64,000 nt of DNA from Clostridia bacterium (lineage in GTDB: Bacteria; Bacillota; Clostridia; Oscillospirales; Acutalibacteraceae): contig JAFXDE010000023.1 in assembly GCA_017516315.1 (NCBI GenBank), positions 1 to 64,000 of the forward strand, read 5' to 3'. The translations under genes and the position numbers were made by a program. The notes below the pieces were generated by a model. It was not told where the DNA came from and ran no database searches. It was given only the letters and a program-made list of their open reading frames with translations. Positions 9,026 through 18,850 of the stretch are shown here, in pieces (positions within the stretch are counted from its first letter, which is position 1; every line of letters starts with the position of its first letter).

Positions 9026-10069
9026 TCAATCCCGCCACTTTGTTCGTTCAAAAATTATCCTCTGCCCTTCCGCATCCACCGTAGCATTAACCCCAAAGGG
9101 GATTATACATCTCGGAAGAGCGTGCCCCACATTGACATTATATACTATCGGTAAAGCCTTATTGTTCACCGTATCAATAAGAGCTTTTTTATATTCCTCA
9201 TAATATGCCTCGTCTGCAGGCTTCCCGACGATAATGCCGTTTATCACATCAAAAATACCTCTGCTCTTAAGAGCCTGTAAGGCTCTCAAGTATGTTTCAG
9301 GCTCGGTCTTCATTTCACTGGACTCCAAAAGAAGTATTTTACCCTCCCACTCCTTTAAGGTGGGTAAAATGCCGTATTTTTCACACAATTCGGCAGCTTC
9401 CTTATACCATTCGCCCTCATACATATCAAAGATAGTTTCAATACAACCGCCTAATATTTTTCCGCTGAAAACCGCACTTCCCTGCAGAAGCTCAAAGCCT
9501 TCGTTTTTATGTGAATTGAGCTTTATTCCCTTTTGATTTTCACCAAAGTCGGTTCTGCACTCATACCACACATCTGAGGGAGTGATTTCTCTGACCGTTT
9601 CCGTGCTTATAAGCTCCTCGAAATATTTTTTAGTATAGGGGAGAATTTCATTCTCCAGCTCACACACATCAGCTAAAAAGGATTGGCCGTAAAAGGTCTT
9701 CAGCCCGAGCTTATTTAACATAAAATGATTTGTGGTGGTATCAGAAAAGCCCAAGAATATTTTTTTATTCATCGCCTTTTTCAGCTCATCATTTTCAAAA
9801 AGATAAGGCAAAAGTCTGAAGGTGTCATCACCGCCTATGGCGCACAGAATCATATCGACTTCATCATCGTTAAATGCCTGCAATAAATCCTCGGCCCTTT
9901 TTTCGGGGTGCGCCTTAAGAAAATCGTGTCCCTTGAGTGCATTTTTCATAAGCTTTACCTTAAGACCGAACTTCTCCAGTCGGCTTAAACCCAGTTCAAG
10001 CTCATGCTTTGCGAAGCCCTCTCCCAATGTACCGTGGGAAAGGCTTACTATTGCTACGGTTTTAACCAT
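9026..10069 (-). CDS. S66 family peptidase-like protein (LD-carboxypeptidase / MccF type)
   Basis: The S66 family includes LdcA, which trims tetrapeptides in wall recycling, and MccF, which cleaves microcin C and related aminoacyl-nucleotides. The 347 residues begin VKTVAIVSLSHGTLGEG, then CAIGGDDTFRLLPYLF (nucleophile motif), FSGKILGGCIETIFDM (acidic residue) and VNVGHALPRCIIPFG (His). The nucleophile, Ser in characterised members, is Thr at about residue 83, so activity should be checked. No signal peptide is seen, which fits a cytoplasmic MccF-like role better than a periplasmic one. AGGTGAT precedes the ATG. It is monocistronic and bracketed by inverted repeats. Confidence 0.85.
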   Translation of the reverse strand: MVKTVAIVSLSHGTLGEGFAKHELELGLSRLEKFGLKVKLMKNALKGHDFLKAHPEKRAEDLLQAFNDDEVDMILCAIGGDDTFRLLPYLFENDELKKAMNKKIFLGFSDTTTNHFMLNKLGLKTFYGQSFLADVCELENEILPYTKKYFEELISTETVREITPSDVWYECRTDFGENQKGIKLNSHKNEGFELLQGSAVFSGKILGGCIETIFDMYEGEWYKEAAELCEKYGILPTLKEWEGKILLLESSEMKTEPETYLRALQALKSRGIFDVINGIIVGKPADEAYYEEYKKALIDTVNNKALPIVYNVNVGHALPRCIIPFGVNATVDAEGQRIIFERTKWRD

Positions 10070-10125
10070 AATATCACCTCATTTTTGCATTATATCATTT
10101 ATATTGACTCGAATCAACATAGCAT

Positions 10126-10153
10126 CGGGATGTCGAGGACGCCATCACCTACA
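10126..10153 (-). repeat. interspersed repeat, copy 2 (inverted)
   Basis: The reverse complement matches 25 of 28 bases of the motif at 8927-8954. Nearby, 10240-10270 holds short imperfect direct repeats of ATTCTGCATT. Confidence 0.65.
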
Positions 10154-10270
10154 GTTATAATCTACTCACTTACCGTATCCGCTTCATTCCCTTCGCGTAA
10201 TAAAAGTAAAAACATATTCAAGCTTTCCCCGCGACCACCATTCTGCATTTTGCATTCTGAATTCTGCATT

Positions 10271-10301
10271 AAAAAAGCAGTCTCCCGAAAGAGACTGCTT
10301 T
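10271..10301 (-). terminator. terminator of guaB
   Basis: An 11-base-pair stem AAAGCAGTCTC / GAGACTGCTTT with loop CCGAAA; on the minus strand it runs into T6. It starts a few bases after the guaB stop. Confidence 0.92.
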
Positions 10302-10306
10302 GCTGT

Positions 10307-11827
<1,521 letters not shown>

Positions 11828-11858
11828 TCATAAAATCGCCCTAAAATAATATTATGTT

Positions 11859-11887
11859 ATTATATCACAATGTTTTCGGCTAATCAA
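11859..11887 (-). promoter_or_regulatory. predicted promoter of guaB
   Basis: On the minus strand TTGATT, 17 bases, TATAAT, about 80 bases before the guaB start. Confidence 0.8.
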
Positions 11888-11997
11888 GATATAAATTGAA
11901 GATTTTTCTGACATATCGAGGAAAAACACAGCTGAAAAAGGTCAGATGTAAAGGTTTTCTCTTGCACCGAAAATTTGTTTGCGAGGAATTTTTTCAC

Positions 11998-12120
11998 TTT
12001 TCCACAGATTGTTAAATAATTACAAGAAATATTTTACAGGCCAAAGCTACCTAAAATGGGGAGTTTTTAACTTTTTCCACAGAGTTTTCCACATAAAACA
12101 GCGGAAAAATGTGTGGAAAA
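11998..12120. promoter_or_regulatory. cluster of four DnaA-box-like sites
   Basis: TTTTCCACA occurs at 11998-12006, 12073-12081 and 12085-12093, and its complement TGTGGAAAA at 12112-12120. All fit the relaxed DnaA box TTWTNCACA, in an AT-rich 552-base gap between divergent guaB and the ABC-F gene. No dnaA, dnaN or other origin gene is near, so this is more likely a DnaA-titrating or regulatory site than oriC. The rest of the gap holds the two promoters. Confidence 0.5.
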
Positions 12121-12219
12121 CGTGTAAAATCAAATTCTGTTAATATGATACAAAATTTTCAGGTACAATTCTACATTTTTCTATTTACCGCTGTTTTTTA
12201 CTTATCAGCGAAAAAGGGT

Positions 12220-12248
12220 TTGATATTATTACAAAAATATGGTATAAT
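12220..12248 (+). promoter_or_regulatory. predicted promoter of the ABC-F gene
   Basis: TTGATA, 17 bases, TATAAT on the plus strand, about 80 bases before the ABC-F start and downstream of the DnaA-box-like cluster. Confidence 0.8.
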
Positions 12249-12296
12249 ATATAGGTTAGCAAAAATTATTATCTTAAAGAAAAAAGAAAGGAAAAG

Positions 12297-12316
12297 ATAC
12301 GGAAAAATCTCCGTAT
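12297..12316 (+). promoter_or_regulatory. hairpin between the SD-like site and the start of the ABC-F gene
   Basis: ATACGGA pairs with TCCGTAT across a 6-base loop. The only good SD-like stretch, AAAGGAAAAG at about 12287, is roughly 32 bases from the ATG, too far unless this hairpin folds the gap. It may tune translation. Confidence 0.4.
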
Positions 12317-12328
12317 TCCCCGACATTT

Positions 12329-13930
12329 ATGATAAGCACCAATAATGTAACTCTGCAGTACGGCGGCAGAGAGCTTTTTAAAAGCGTTTCAATCAATTTC
12401 ACAAAGGGTAACTGCTACGGCCTCATCGGTGCAAACGGTGCAGGTAAATCTACCTTCCTTAAAATACTCTCCGGTGAAATCGAGCCTAACAAGGGTTATG
12501 TAACAATTACACCCGGCGAAAGACTTTCTGTATTAAAACAGGACCATTATGCCTATGATGAATATGATGTCATAAGAACCGTTCTTATGGGTAATCAAAA
12601 ATTAGTAGACATAATGGATGCTAAGGAAGAGCTTTATGCCAAGGAAGAATTCACCGAGGAGGACGGTATCCGTATCAGCGAGCTCGAGGAAGAGTTCGCC
12701 GAAATGGACGGCTGGAGTGCGGAAAGCGACGCCGAAATCCTTCTTAATGCTCTGGGTATTCATAACGAATTTCACTACACTCTTATGAAGGAGCTTACAG
12801 GTGAGCAGAAGGTTAAGGTTCTGTTAGCTCAGGCTCTTTTCGGAAACCCCGACATTCTTCTCCTCGACGAGCCCACCAACCATCTCGACGTAGCGGCTAT
12901 AAACTGGCTCGAGGAATTCCTTCTTAATTTCGAAAACACCGTTATCGTAGTCAGCCACGACAGACACTTCCTTAATAAGGTCTGCACCCATATCGCAGAC
13001 TGCGACTTCGGCAAGATAACTATGTATGTAGGTAACTACGATTTCTGGTACGAATATACCCAGATGGCGCAGAGACAGCTCCGCGAGCAGAATAAGAAAA
13101 CCGAAGCAAAAATGAAAGAGCTTCAGGAATTCATCGCACGCTTCAGCGCAAACGCTTCGAAATCAAAGCAGGCTACAAGCCGCAAAAAGCTTCTGGATAA
13201 TCTTGTCTTAGAAGATATGCCCGTTTCTTCACGCCGCTTCCCCTTTGTCGAATTCAAGCCCGACAGAGACATCGGCAATGATATGCTCATAGTAGAAGGT
13301 CTTTCTAAAACAGTAGGCGACAGAAAGGTTCTTGATAATGTCAGCTTCACCATAAGACCCAACGAAAAGGTTGCCTTTGTCGGCACCGATGCAGTGGCAA
13401 AAACCACCTTCTTTAAAATTCTTATGGGCGAATTGGAGCCTGATGAGGGCTCCTTCAAATGGGGCATCACTACCTCTCAGGCTTATTTCCCGGCTGATAA
13501 CTCCGCCTTCTTTGACGGTGTGGAGGACAGCCTTATCGACTGGATAAGAAAATACTCCGACCTTCAGTTTGAAACAGATGTCAGAGGCTGGCTGGGAAGA
13601 ATGATGTTCTCCGGTGAGGAGGCTACAAAGAAGGCTCAGGTCCTTTCCGGCGGCGAAAGAGTCAGATGTATGCTTTGTAAAATGATGCTAAGCGGTGCTA
13701 ATGTTCTTATTTTAGACGAGCCCACCAACCATCTTGATCTGGAGTCAATCACTTCGCTGAATAATGCTCTCATCAAGTTCAAGGGCTCCCTTCTCTTCAC
13801 CTCTCATGACCATCAGTTCGTTCAGTCAATCGCTGACCGTATCATCGAATTCAGACCCGACGGCTTATATGACAGAAAGGAAACCTACGACGAGTTCCTG
13901 GAAAACAACGAATTACTTATTACGAAATAA
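12329..13930 (+). CDS. ABC-F family ATPase (YbiT-like)
   Basis: Soluble protein with two ATP-binding cassettes and no membrane domain; ABC-F proteins act on the ribosome in translation control or antibiotic protection. Cassette 1 has Walker A GANGAGKST and Walker B LLLDEPTNHLD, but its signature is the weak LTGEQKVKVLLAQ. A charged linker (about residues 240-300) joins cassette 2, whose Walker A is degenerate (GTDAVAKTT, about residue 352) while LSGGERVRCML and LILDEPTNHLDLES are intact. The 533-residue length and YFPADNSAFF fit the YbiT-like branch rather than a known resistance group. Start chosen by homology; the SD is oddly distant. Followed 12 bases later by a phosphatase-like gene. Confidence 0.88.
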   Translation: MISTNNVTLQYGGRELFKSVSINFTKGNCYGLIGANGAGKSTFLKILSGEIEPNKGYVTITPGERLSVLKQDHYAYDEYDVIRTVLMGNQKLVDIMDAKEELYAKEEFTEEDGIRISELEEEFAEMDGWSAESDAEILLNALGIHNEFHYTLMKELTGEQKVKVLLAQALFGNPDILLLDEPTNHLDVAAINWLEEFLLNFENTVIVVSHDRHFLNKVCTHIADCDFGKITMYVGNYDFWYEYTQMAQRQLREQNKKTEAKMKELQEFIARFSANASKSKQATSRKKLLDNLVLEDMPVSSRRFPFVEFKPDRDIGNDMLIVEGLSKTVGDRKVLDNVSFTIRPNEKVAFVGTDAVAKTTFFKILMGELEPDEGSFKWGITTSQAYFPADNSAFFDGVEDSLIDWIRKYSDLQFETDVRGWLGRMMFSGEEATKKAQVLSGGERVRCMLCKMMLSGANVLILDEPTNHLDLESITSLNNALIKFKGSLLFTSHDHQFVQSIADRIIEFRPDGLYDRKETYDEFLENNELLITK

Positions 13931-13942
13931 ACGGAGGTAACT

Positions 13943-14641
13943 ATGACTTTTGTAATCGGCGACATCCACGGAAAGAAAGAAAAATATCTCGAAATGCTCG
14001 AAAAGCTCAACCCCTCAGACACAGATGCGGTTTTCGTTTTAGGCGATGTAATCGGTATCGGTGATGACGGCATCGAAATATTAAAGGATATGATGTACAG
14101 ATCAAATATCTTTCCTGTTCTCGGTGAGCAGGAATATATGGCTAAGAAGCTTTTCCCTCTCATCTGCGAAGCTGAAACCACGGAAGAAGCAAAAAATCTT
14201 CTTACAGGTGAAAATGCAGAGCTTTTCGAAAAATGGCTTACTATGAAAAGCGAAAAAACTATAGCTGATTTCCTCGCACTTGACGAAGAAAACAAAGAAA
14301 GCATCATCGACTATCTTTCCGAATTCGCTCCCTACGAAGAAATAGAAGTAAACGGAAAAACCTTCGTGCTTGCTCATGCAGGAATAGACGGCTTCGAGGA
14401 AAACAAGCCTCTCGACGAATATGACGAAACGGCATTCGTTTTCGCTGAAACCGATTATCAGAAAGCATATTTCCCCGAAAGCTATCTTATTACGGGACAC
14501 ACTCCTACGGCTATGATTGACCGTCAGTACACCGGCAAGGTTTATGCGAAAAAAAGACATCTGGCTATAGACTGCGGTGCCGCTTACGGCGGAAGACTCG
14601 CTGCTGTTTGTCTGGAAAAATTAAAGGTTTATTACTGCTGA
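13943..14641 (+). CDS. calcineurin-like phosphoesterase, PPP-type, altered metal motif
   Basis: A 232-residue protein with the frame of bacterial Ser/Thr-phosphatase-like metallophosphatases: GDIHG near the start, LGDVIGIGDDG where GDxVDRG is usual, LAHAGIDG and TGHTPT near the end. The third motif, normally GNHE (Asn metal ligand and catalytic His), reads GEQE at about residues 61-64, so ordinary phosphatase activity is doubtful. GGAGG precedes the ATG 12 bases after the ABC-F stop, so the two are co-transcribed. A strong terminator follows. Substrate unknown. Confidence 0.75.
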   Translation: MTFVIGDIHGKKEKYLEMLEKLNPSDTDAVFVLGDVIGIGDDGIEILKDMMYRSNIFPVLGEQEYMAKKLFPLICEAETTEEAKNLLTGENAELFEKWLTMKSEKTIADFLALDEENKESIIDYLSEFAPYEEIEVNGKTFVLAHAGIDGFEENKPLDEYDETAFVFAETDYQKAYFPESYLITGHTPTAMIDRQYTGKVYAKKRHLAIDCGAAYGGRLAAVCLEKLKVYYC

Positions 14642-14667
14642 TAATCAAGGGAAAAATCAAAACAAAA

Positions 14668-14709
14668 AACAGGTGTGTTTAAGTTACTTCTGAAACACAC
14701 CTGTTTTAA
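14668..14709 (+). terminator. terminator of the ABC-F operon
   Basis: A 13-base-pair stem AACAGGTGTGTTT / AAACACACCTGTT with a 12-base loop, followed by TT and an AT-rich tail. Confidence 0.9.
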
Positions 14710-14851
14710 TTGTTATATAGAATAATATGGTGTTGCATATAATAATTTTTTGCTTTTTTAGATGTTTTTTTCGCCCTCTCGGAGTATAATCATAGGCCTT
14801 CGGGACGAAGAAAACCTCTTCTGCATCTTACTGCAACAGCCCAATCCTTTC

Positions 14852-14890
14852 AAAAAAATACGGCCGGGTTTTACACTCAGCCGTATTTTT
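14852..14890 (-). terminator. terminator of the GH2 gene
   Basis: An 11-base-pair stem AAAAATACGGC / GCCGTATTTTT with a 15-base loop; the minus-strand side runs into a T-run. It begins about 10 bases after the GH2 stop. Confidence 0.88.
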
Positions 14891-14899
14891 ATGTTAAGC

Positions 14900-17146
14900 T
14901 TATACCTTCTTTACCTTATTAAGCTTTGCATTGATTTCGAGAAGCTCTTCCTTGGTAAACTTCACTTCCATAGCACCGATAAGGTTTGCGATTCTCAGTA
15001 TGGAGAATGCACCTGCCATCTGTAAAAGCTCCTTTGAGGGCTTCATTCCGCCGGGAAGTCCGCCACCCTTCTTTTTACCTTCGCCATTATCCTTCTTTGT
15101 AGCCTTGAACTTTTTAAGAAGCAGGAGAATGAAGGAAACAGTTACGAGCTTACCCTTGAAGGATTTGCAGATTTCGGAGAATTTATCATTGATGTTATAG
15201 TAGCCTTCGGGAGTGGTGATGTCAAACCAGTTAAGGATAGCACCCTTCTCTTTGAATACATAGTCCTGATTGATTTCTTCTACCTTTCTGATTTTACCCT
15301 CATCCTTAAGGTCACCTGCTACTGCCGTAAGAACGGTTTCGCCTGTATTGGGCACATCGAAACGGAAGAAGTGGTCATCAGCCTTCTTTTTACCGAGGCT
15401 TTCACCGTTAGCAAAAAGCTCAACCTCAGGAAGATTAGAGTAAACGGTAACCTTGGTCACGGCTTCTACTCTGTCTACATATCTCTTTCCGCAAAGATGA
15501 ACGAAGGGCTCGTCGGAAAGCCATGCCTTATAAGCATAGAAGGAGTCCTTTTTATATTTTCTGTCCATAGTTACGAGACCCTTATGGTTCTGACCGTTTT
15601 CGCCACCCTCCTGTCTGGCATCAGCACCGAAGTCGAACATATTCCATACATGAGTAGACCAGATATACTTTCTGGAGAAAAGCTGTTTGATAAGCTCTTC
15701 GTGATAATATGCCTGATATTCCTCTGTGTAGTCGCCCTGAGTGGGGTTTGAGGTGTGCCAGTTAAGAGCCTCACAGCCGTATTCACTGCAGCCGATGGGA
15801 ATAGTGGGATGGTTCTTATGGAACTTATCAAACCAGGGGCCGTTCATAGATGTCTCGCCGCCGTACCAGCCGAAATAATGGTTATAAGAGATAACATCGG
15901 GAATCTTCACATATTCGCTGTTCGGGTCGCACATAGAAAGACAGGCGATGGTGGTAAGTCTTGTCTTGTCCATTTTATGAGCCATATCGTTAAGGATTTT
16001 ATGGTTTTCGATAAGGTCAGGGTCAGCTGCACCGTGCATAGTGATTTCATTTGAAAGACCCCATACTACGATAGAAGCGTGGTTATAGTTCTGAGTGATA
16101 AGCTCCTTCATCTGAGAGATTGTGTTTTCTCTGCCCGTAGCCATGTGCTGTGAAATGTAGGGAATTTCTGCCCAAACTACCATACCTCTTTCGTCGCAGA
16201 GATCGTAGAAATACTGGTCATGCTGATAGTGAGCAAGACGGATGGTATTTGCACCTACCTCACAGATAAGGTCCATATCCTCCTTGTGATGCTCGGGAAG
16301 CAGAGCGTTACCGATTCCCCAACGGTCCTGATGACGGGAAACACCGTGGAGAGGATATTCCTTACCGTTAAGGAAGAAGCCCTTTTCGGGGTCAATTTTG
16401 AAAGTACGGCAGCCGAAGCGTGCAGAAACAGCGTCGATTACCTCTTCACCGTCTAAAAGCTCAGCCTTTGCTGTGTAGAGATAGGGATCCTTTATACCGT
16501 TCCAGAGATGAACATTTTTGATTTCGAAATCCTCATCATCGTCATCGGTAGTCTTTGATGCGATTTCATTACCCTGTGCATCAAGGATAGTATAACGGAT
16601 TTTCTGCCAGTCTTTTTTATCGGTGAGATAGACCTCTACCTCGATTTCTGCATCTGCACCCTTGATTTCGGGAGTAACCTTGATACCGGGTGTACCGTAA
16701 TAGTCAAGATCAAAATGAGACTCAGGCACGCAGATAAGATTCACATTACGGTAGATACCGCCGTAGAAGGTAAAGTCAGCCATCTGAGGATAAACTCTGT
16801 CATTGGGAGCGTTATCCACATCGATTTCTATAAGGGTTTCTTCCTTAAGCTCATCAGTAAGGTTAACTCTCCAGGTGGAGTAACCGCCGTGATGCTCGGC
16901 GAGCTTTTTACCGTCAGCATAAACGGTAGCCGAAGAGTTCGCACCGTTTATTTCGAGATAGTAGCGTTCTGCTTCGGGAAGCTCACTTTTTTTGAGAGTC
17001 TTTGCATAACGACAGGTGCCTCTGTAGTAGTCTGCGCCACCGTCCTGTCCGTCGACAGCATTCCAGGAATGAGGAAGGTTAACCTCTTCGGTTACACCCT
17101 CCTTGGTAAATGCCCATGTAGAATTCAGATTGAGAATTTCACGCAT
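14900..17146 (-). CDS. glycoside hydrolase family 2, probable beta-galactosidase
   Basis: Retaining exo-glycosidase of 748 residues, probably releasing galactose because galT is the upstream neighbour; beta-glucuronidase or another GH2 activity is not excluded. The N-terminal sugar-binding sandwich (LPHSWNAVDGQDGGADYYRG) is followed by the TIM barrel, with acid/base Glu in VVWGLSNEITMHG and nucleophile Glu in GCSEYGCEALNW. GRENTISQ and HVWNMFDFGADARQEGG are typical. After the barrel (WLSDEPFVHL) comes a sandwich, then a Lys/Gly-rich linker and a helical tail of about 55 residues (KPSKELLQMAGAFSILR), an appendage of unknown role. No signal peptide, so it acts on imported substrate. AGGAG precedes the ATG. 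Confidence 0.88.
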   Translation of the reverse strand: MREILNLNSTWAFTKEGVTEEVNLPHSWNAVDGQDGGADYYRGTCRYAKTLKKSELPEAERYYLEINGANSSATVYADGKKLAEHHGGYSTWRVNLTDELKEETLIEIDVDNAPNDRVYPQMADFTFYGGIYRNVNLICVPESHFDLDYYGTPGIKVTPEIKGADAEIEVEVYLTDKKDWQKIRYTILDAQGNEIASKTTDDDDEDFEIKNVHLWNGIKDPYLYTAKAELLDGEEVIDAVSARFGCRTFKIDPEKGFFLNGKEYPLHGVSRHQDRWGIGNALLPEHHKEDMDLICEVGANTIRLAHYQHDQYFYDLCDERGMVVWAEIPYISQHMATGRENTISQMKELITQNYNHASIVVWGLSNEITMHGAADPDLIENHKILNDMAHKMDKTRLTTIACLSMCDPNSEYVKIPDVISYNHYFGWYGGETSMNGPWFDKFHKNHPTIPIGCSEYGCEALNWHTSNPTQGDYTEEYQAYYHEELIKQLFSRKYIWSTHVWNMFDFGADARQEGGENGQNHKGLVTMDRKYKKDSFYAYKAWLSDEPFVHLCGKRYVDRVEAVTKVTVYSNLPEVELFANGESLGKKKADDHFFRFDVPNTGETVLTAVAGDLKDEGKIRKVEEINQDYVFKEKGAILNWFDITTPEGYYNINDKFSEICKSFKGKLVTVSFILLLLKKFKATKKDNGEGKKKGGGLPGGMKPSKELLQMAGAFSILRIANLIGAMEVKFTKEELLEINAKLNKVKKV

Positions 17147-17216
17147 AGTTTCTTACTCCTTATAATGTTTCTTTTTTAATTATTAACTGTTATCGGTTAA
17201 AATAAACGGAAACAGA

Positions 17217-18710
17217 TTATTTACTCGCTACATAACGGATAAAGCGCTCGAAGGCCTCCATACCCTTTTCGTCTCTTTTGTAAACTCCGGCATGCTCGAG
17301 AACCTTTACGAATACCTTGCCCACCTCATTTTTTACGATAGCATCAATATTTTCAGCAGTAAACTCATAATTATCTTTAAAGGAGCTTACCCATTCAGCG
17401 TGCTTGCTTATAGTCTCATCGGAAGAAATATCTTTACCCTCAAGGATAAATTCCTCTACCCTTGCAAGCTCAGCTTTAAGTCTCGAGGGAAGAACAGCCA
17501 GACCCATAACCTCGATAAGGCCGATGTTTTCCTTTTTGATGTTATGTAATTCCTTATGGGGATGATAAACACCGTCAGGATATTCTTCTGTGGTGATATT
17601 GTTACGGAGAACCAGGTCGAGCTCGAACTTATCTCCTCTTTTTCTGGCGATGGGAGTGATGGTGTTATGAGGTGTGCCGTCAGTTTCGGAGAAGATAAAG
17701 GCTTCTTCATCTGTATATTCTCTCCAGGCATCGAGAATTTTCGAGGAAAGAGAAACGATTTTTTCTGTATCCTCACCGCTGATTCTGATAACTGACATAG
17801 GCCATTTTACGATACCTACCGTAAGGTCCTCATAGCCGCAGAGAGAAAAGGTTTTTTCCGTTTCCGCCTTAGCCATGGCAAATTCGTAATTACCGCCCTG
17901 GAAATGCTCATGAGAGAGAATAGAGCCGCCTACGATAGGAAGATCAGCATTTGAGCCTATGAAATAGTGAGGGAAAAGCTTTACGAAGTCGAAAAGCTTT
18001 CTGAAGGCTCCTTCGTCGATTTTCATAGGTGTATGCTCACTGTTGAAGACGATGCAATGCTCGTTATAGTAAACATAGGGTGAATACTGGAAGCCCCACT
18101 GTCTGCCGTCTATTTCGATAGGGATGATTCTGTGATTCTGTCTCGCAGGATGGTTGAGTCTTCCTCTGTAGCCTTCGTTTTCCACACAGAGAAGGCATTT
18201 GGGATAAGAGCTCTGCTTGGCATTCTTTGCCGCAGCGATATCCTTCGGGTCCTTTTCAGGCTTTGAAAGGTTAACGGTAATGTCTATCTCACCGTATTCG
18301 CTTACGGTTTTCCATTTAAGGTCCTTACATACTCTGTATCTTCTTATGTAGTCTGTGTCCTTACTGAGCTTATAGTAATAATCCGTAGCCATTTCGGGTG
18401 ACACGGCATAGAGAGCATCAAAATGAGAAATAACCTCGCTGGGTCTCGGAACAAGTGCGCTCATAATTTTGGTATCAAAGAGGTCTCTGTTAGTGAGAGT
18501 ATCCTCTATAAGACCCTTTTCGCAGGCATAATCAAGAATATCCTTAAGAATATCCTCTAAATTTTCCCACTCACATACGGCAGGCTCATCATATTCGTCA
18601 AGACAAAGTATTTCAAGAATACGGTTAGTCGTAAAAATTTTATCCTCCTGCTCGATGAGGCCGCAATCAAGACCGTACTGAACTAACTTTGCTATGCTTT
18701 CACATATCAT
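17217..18710 (-). CDS. galT: UDP-glucose--hexose-1-phosphate uridylyltransferase, class II
   Basis: Leloir pathway enzyme that swaps UMP between UDP-glucose and galactose-1-phosphate. The class II (Firmicute) form is about 500 residues long and differs from E. coli GalT; it is recognised by HPARQNHRIIPIEI, WGFQYSPYVYYNEHCIV, GGSILSHEHFQGG (the HxHxQG-type active site) and FSETDGTPHNTITPIARKRG. A longer frame starts 12 codons earlier, but AGGAG is spaced for the ATG at 18710. It lies 70 bases upstream of the GH2 gene on the same strand, consistent with galactoside use. galK and galE are not in the window. Confidence 0.93.
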   Translation of the reverse strand: MICESIAKLVQYGLDCGLIEQEDKIFTTNRILEILCLDEYDEPAVCEWENLEDILKDILDYACEKGLIEDTLTNRDLFDTKIMSALVPRPSEVISHFDALYAVSPEMATDYYYKLSKDTDYIRRYRVCKDLKWKTVSEYGEIDITVNLSKPEKDPKDIAAAKNAKQSSYPKCLLCVENEGYRGRLNHPARQNHRIIPIEIDGRQWGFQYSPYVYYNEHCIVFNSEHTPMKIDEGAFRKLFDFVKLFPHYFIGSNADLPIVGGSILSHEHFQGGNYEFAMAKAETEKTFSLCGYEDLTVGIVKWPMSVIRISGEDTEKIVSLSSKILDAWREYTDEEAFIFSETDGTPHNTITPIARKRGDKFELDLVLRNNITTEEYPDGVYHPHKELHNIKKENIGLIEVMGLAVLPSRLKAELARVEEFILEGKDISSDETISKHAEWVSSFKDNYEFTAENIDAIVKNEVGKVFVKVLEHAGVYKRDEKGMEAFERFIRYVASK

Positions 18711-18744
18711 AAAAACATCTCCTGTATAAAATTCTTCTGATAAC

Positions 18745-18774
18745 ATAATACACCAAAATACCTCAAAAAATCAA
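18745..18774 (-). promoter_or_regulatory. predicted promoter of galT-GH2
   Basis: On the minus strand TTGATT, 18 bases, TATTAT, about 40 bases before galT. Confidence 0.65.
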
Positions 18775-18850
18775 TACAAAGATTAAAATGAAGGGACATT
18801 TTTTATTTAAAGGAATAAAATAATAATGAAAAAAATTAAGGAGGCTTTTT

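Noticed and set aside
11998..12120. Chromosomal origin oriC
   Set aside because: DnaA-box-like sites alone are not enough; no dnaA, dnaN, recF, gyr or rpmH gene is near. Kept as a cluster only.
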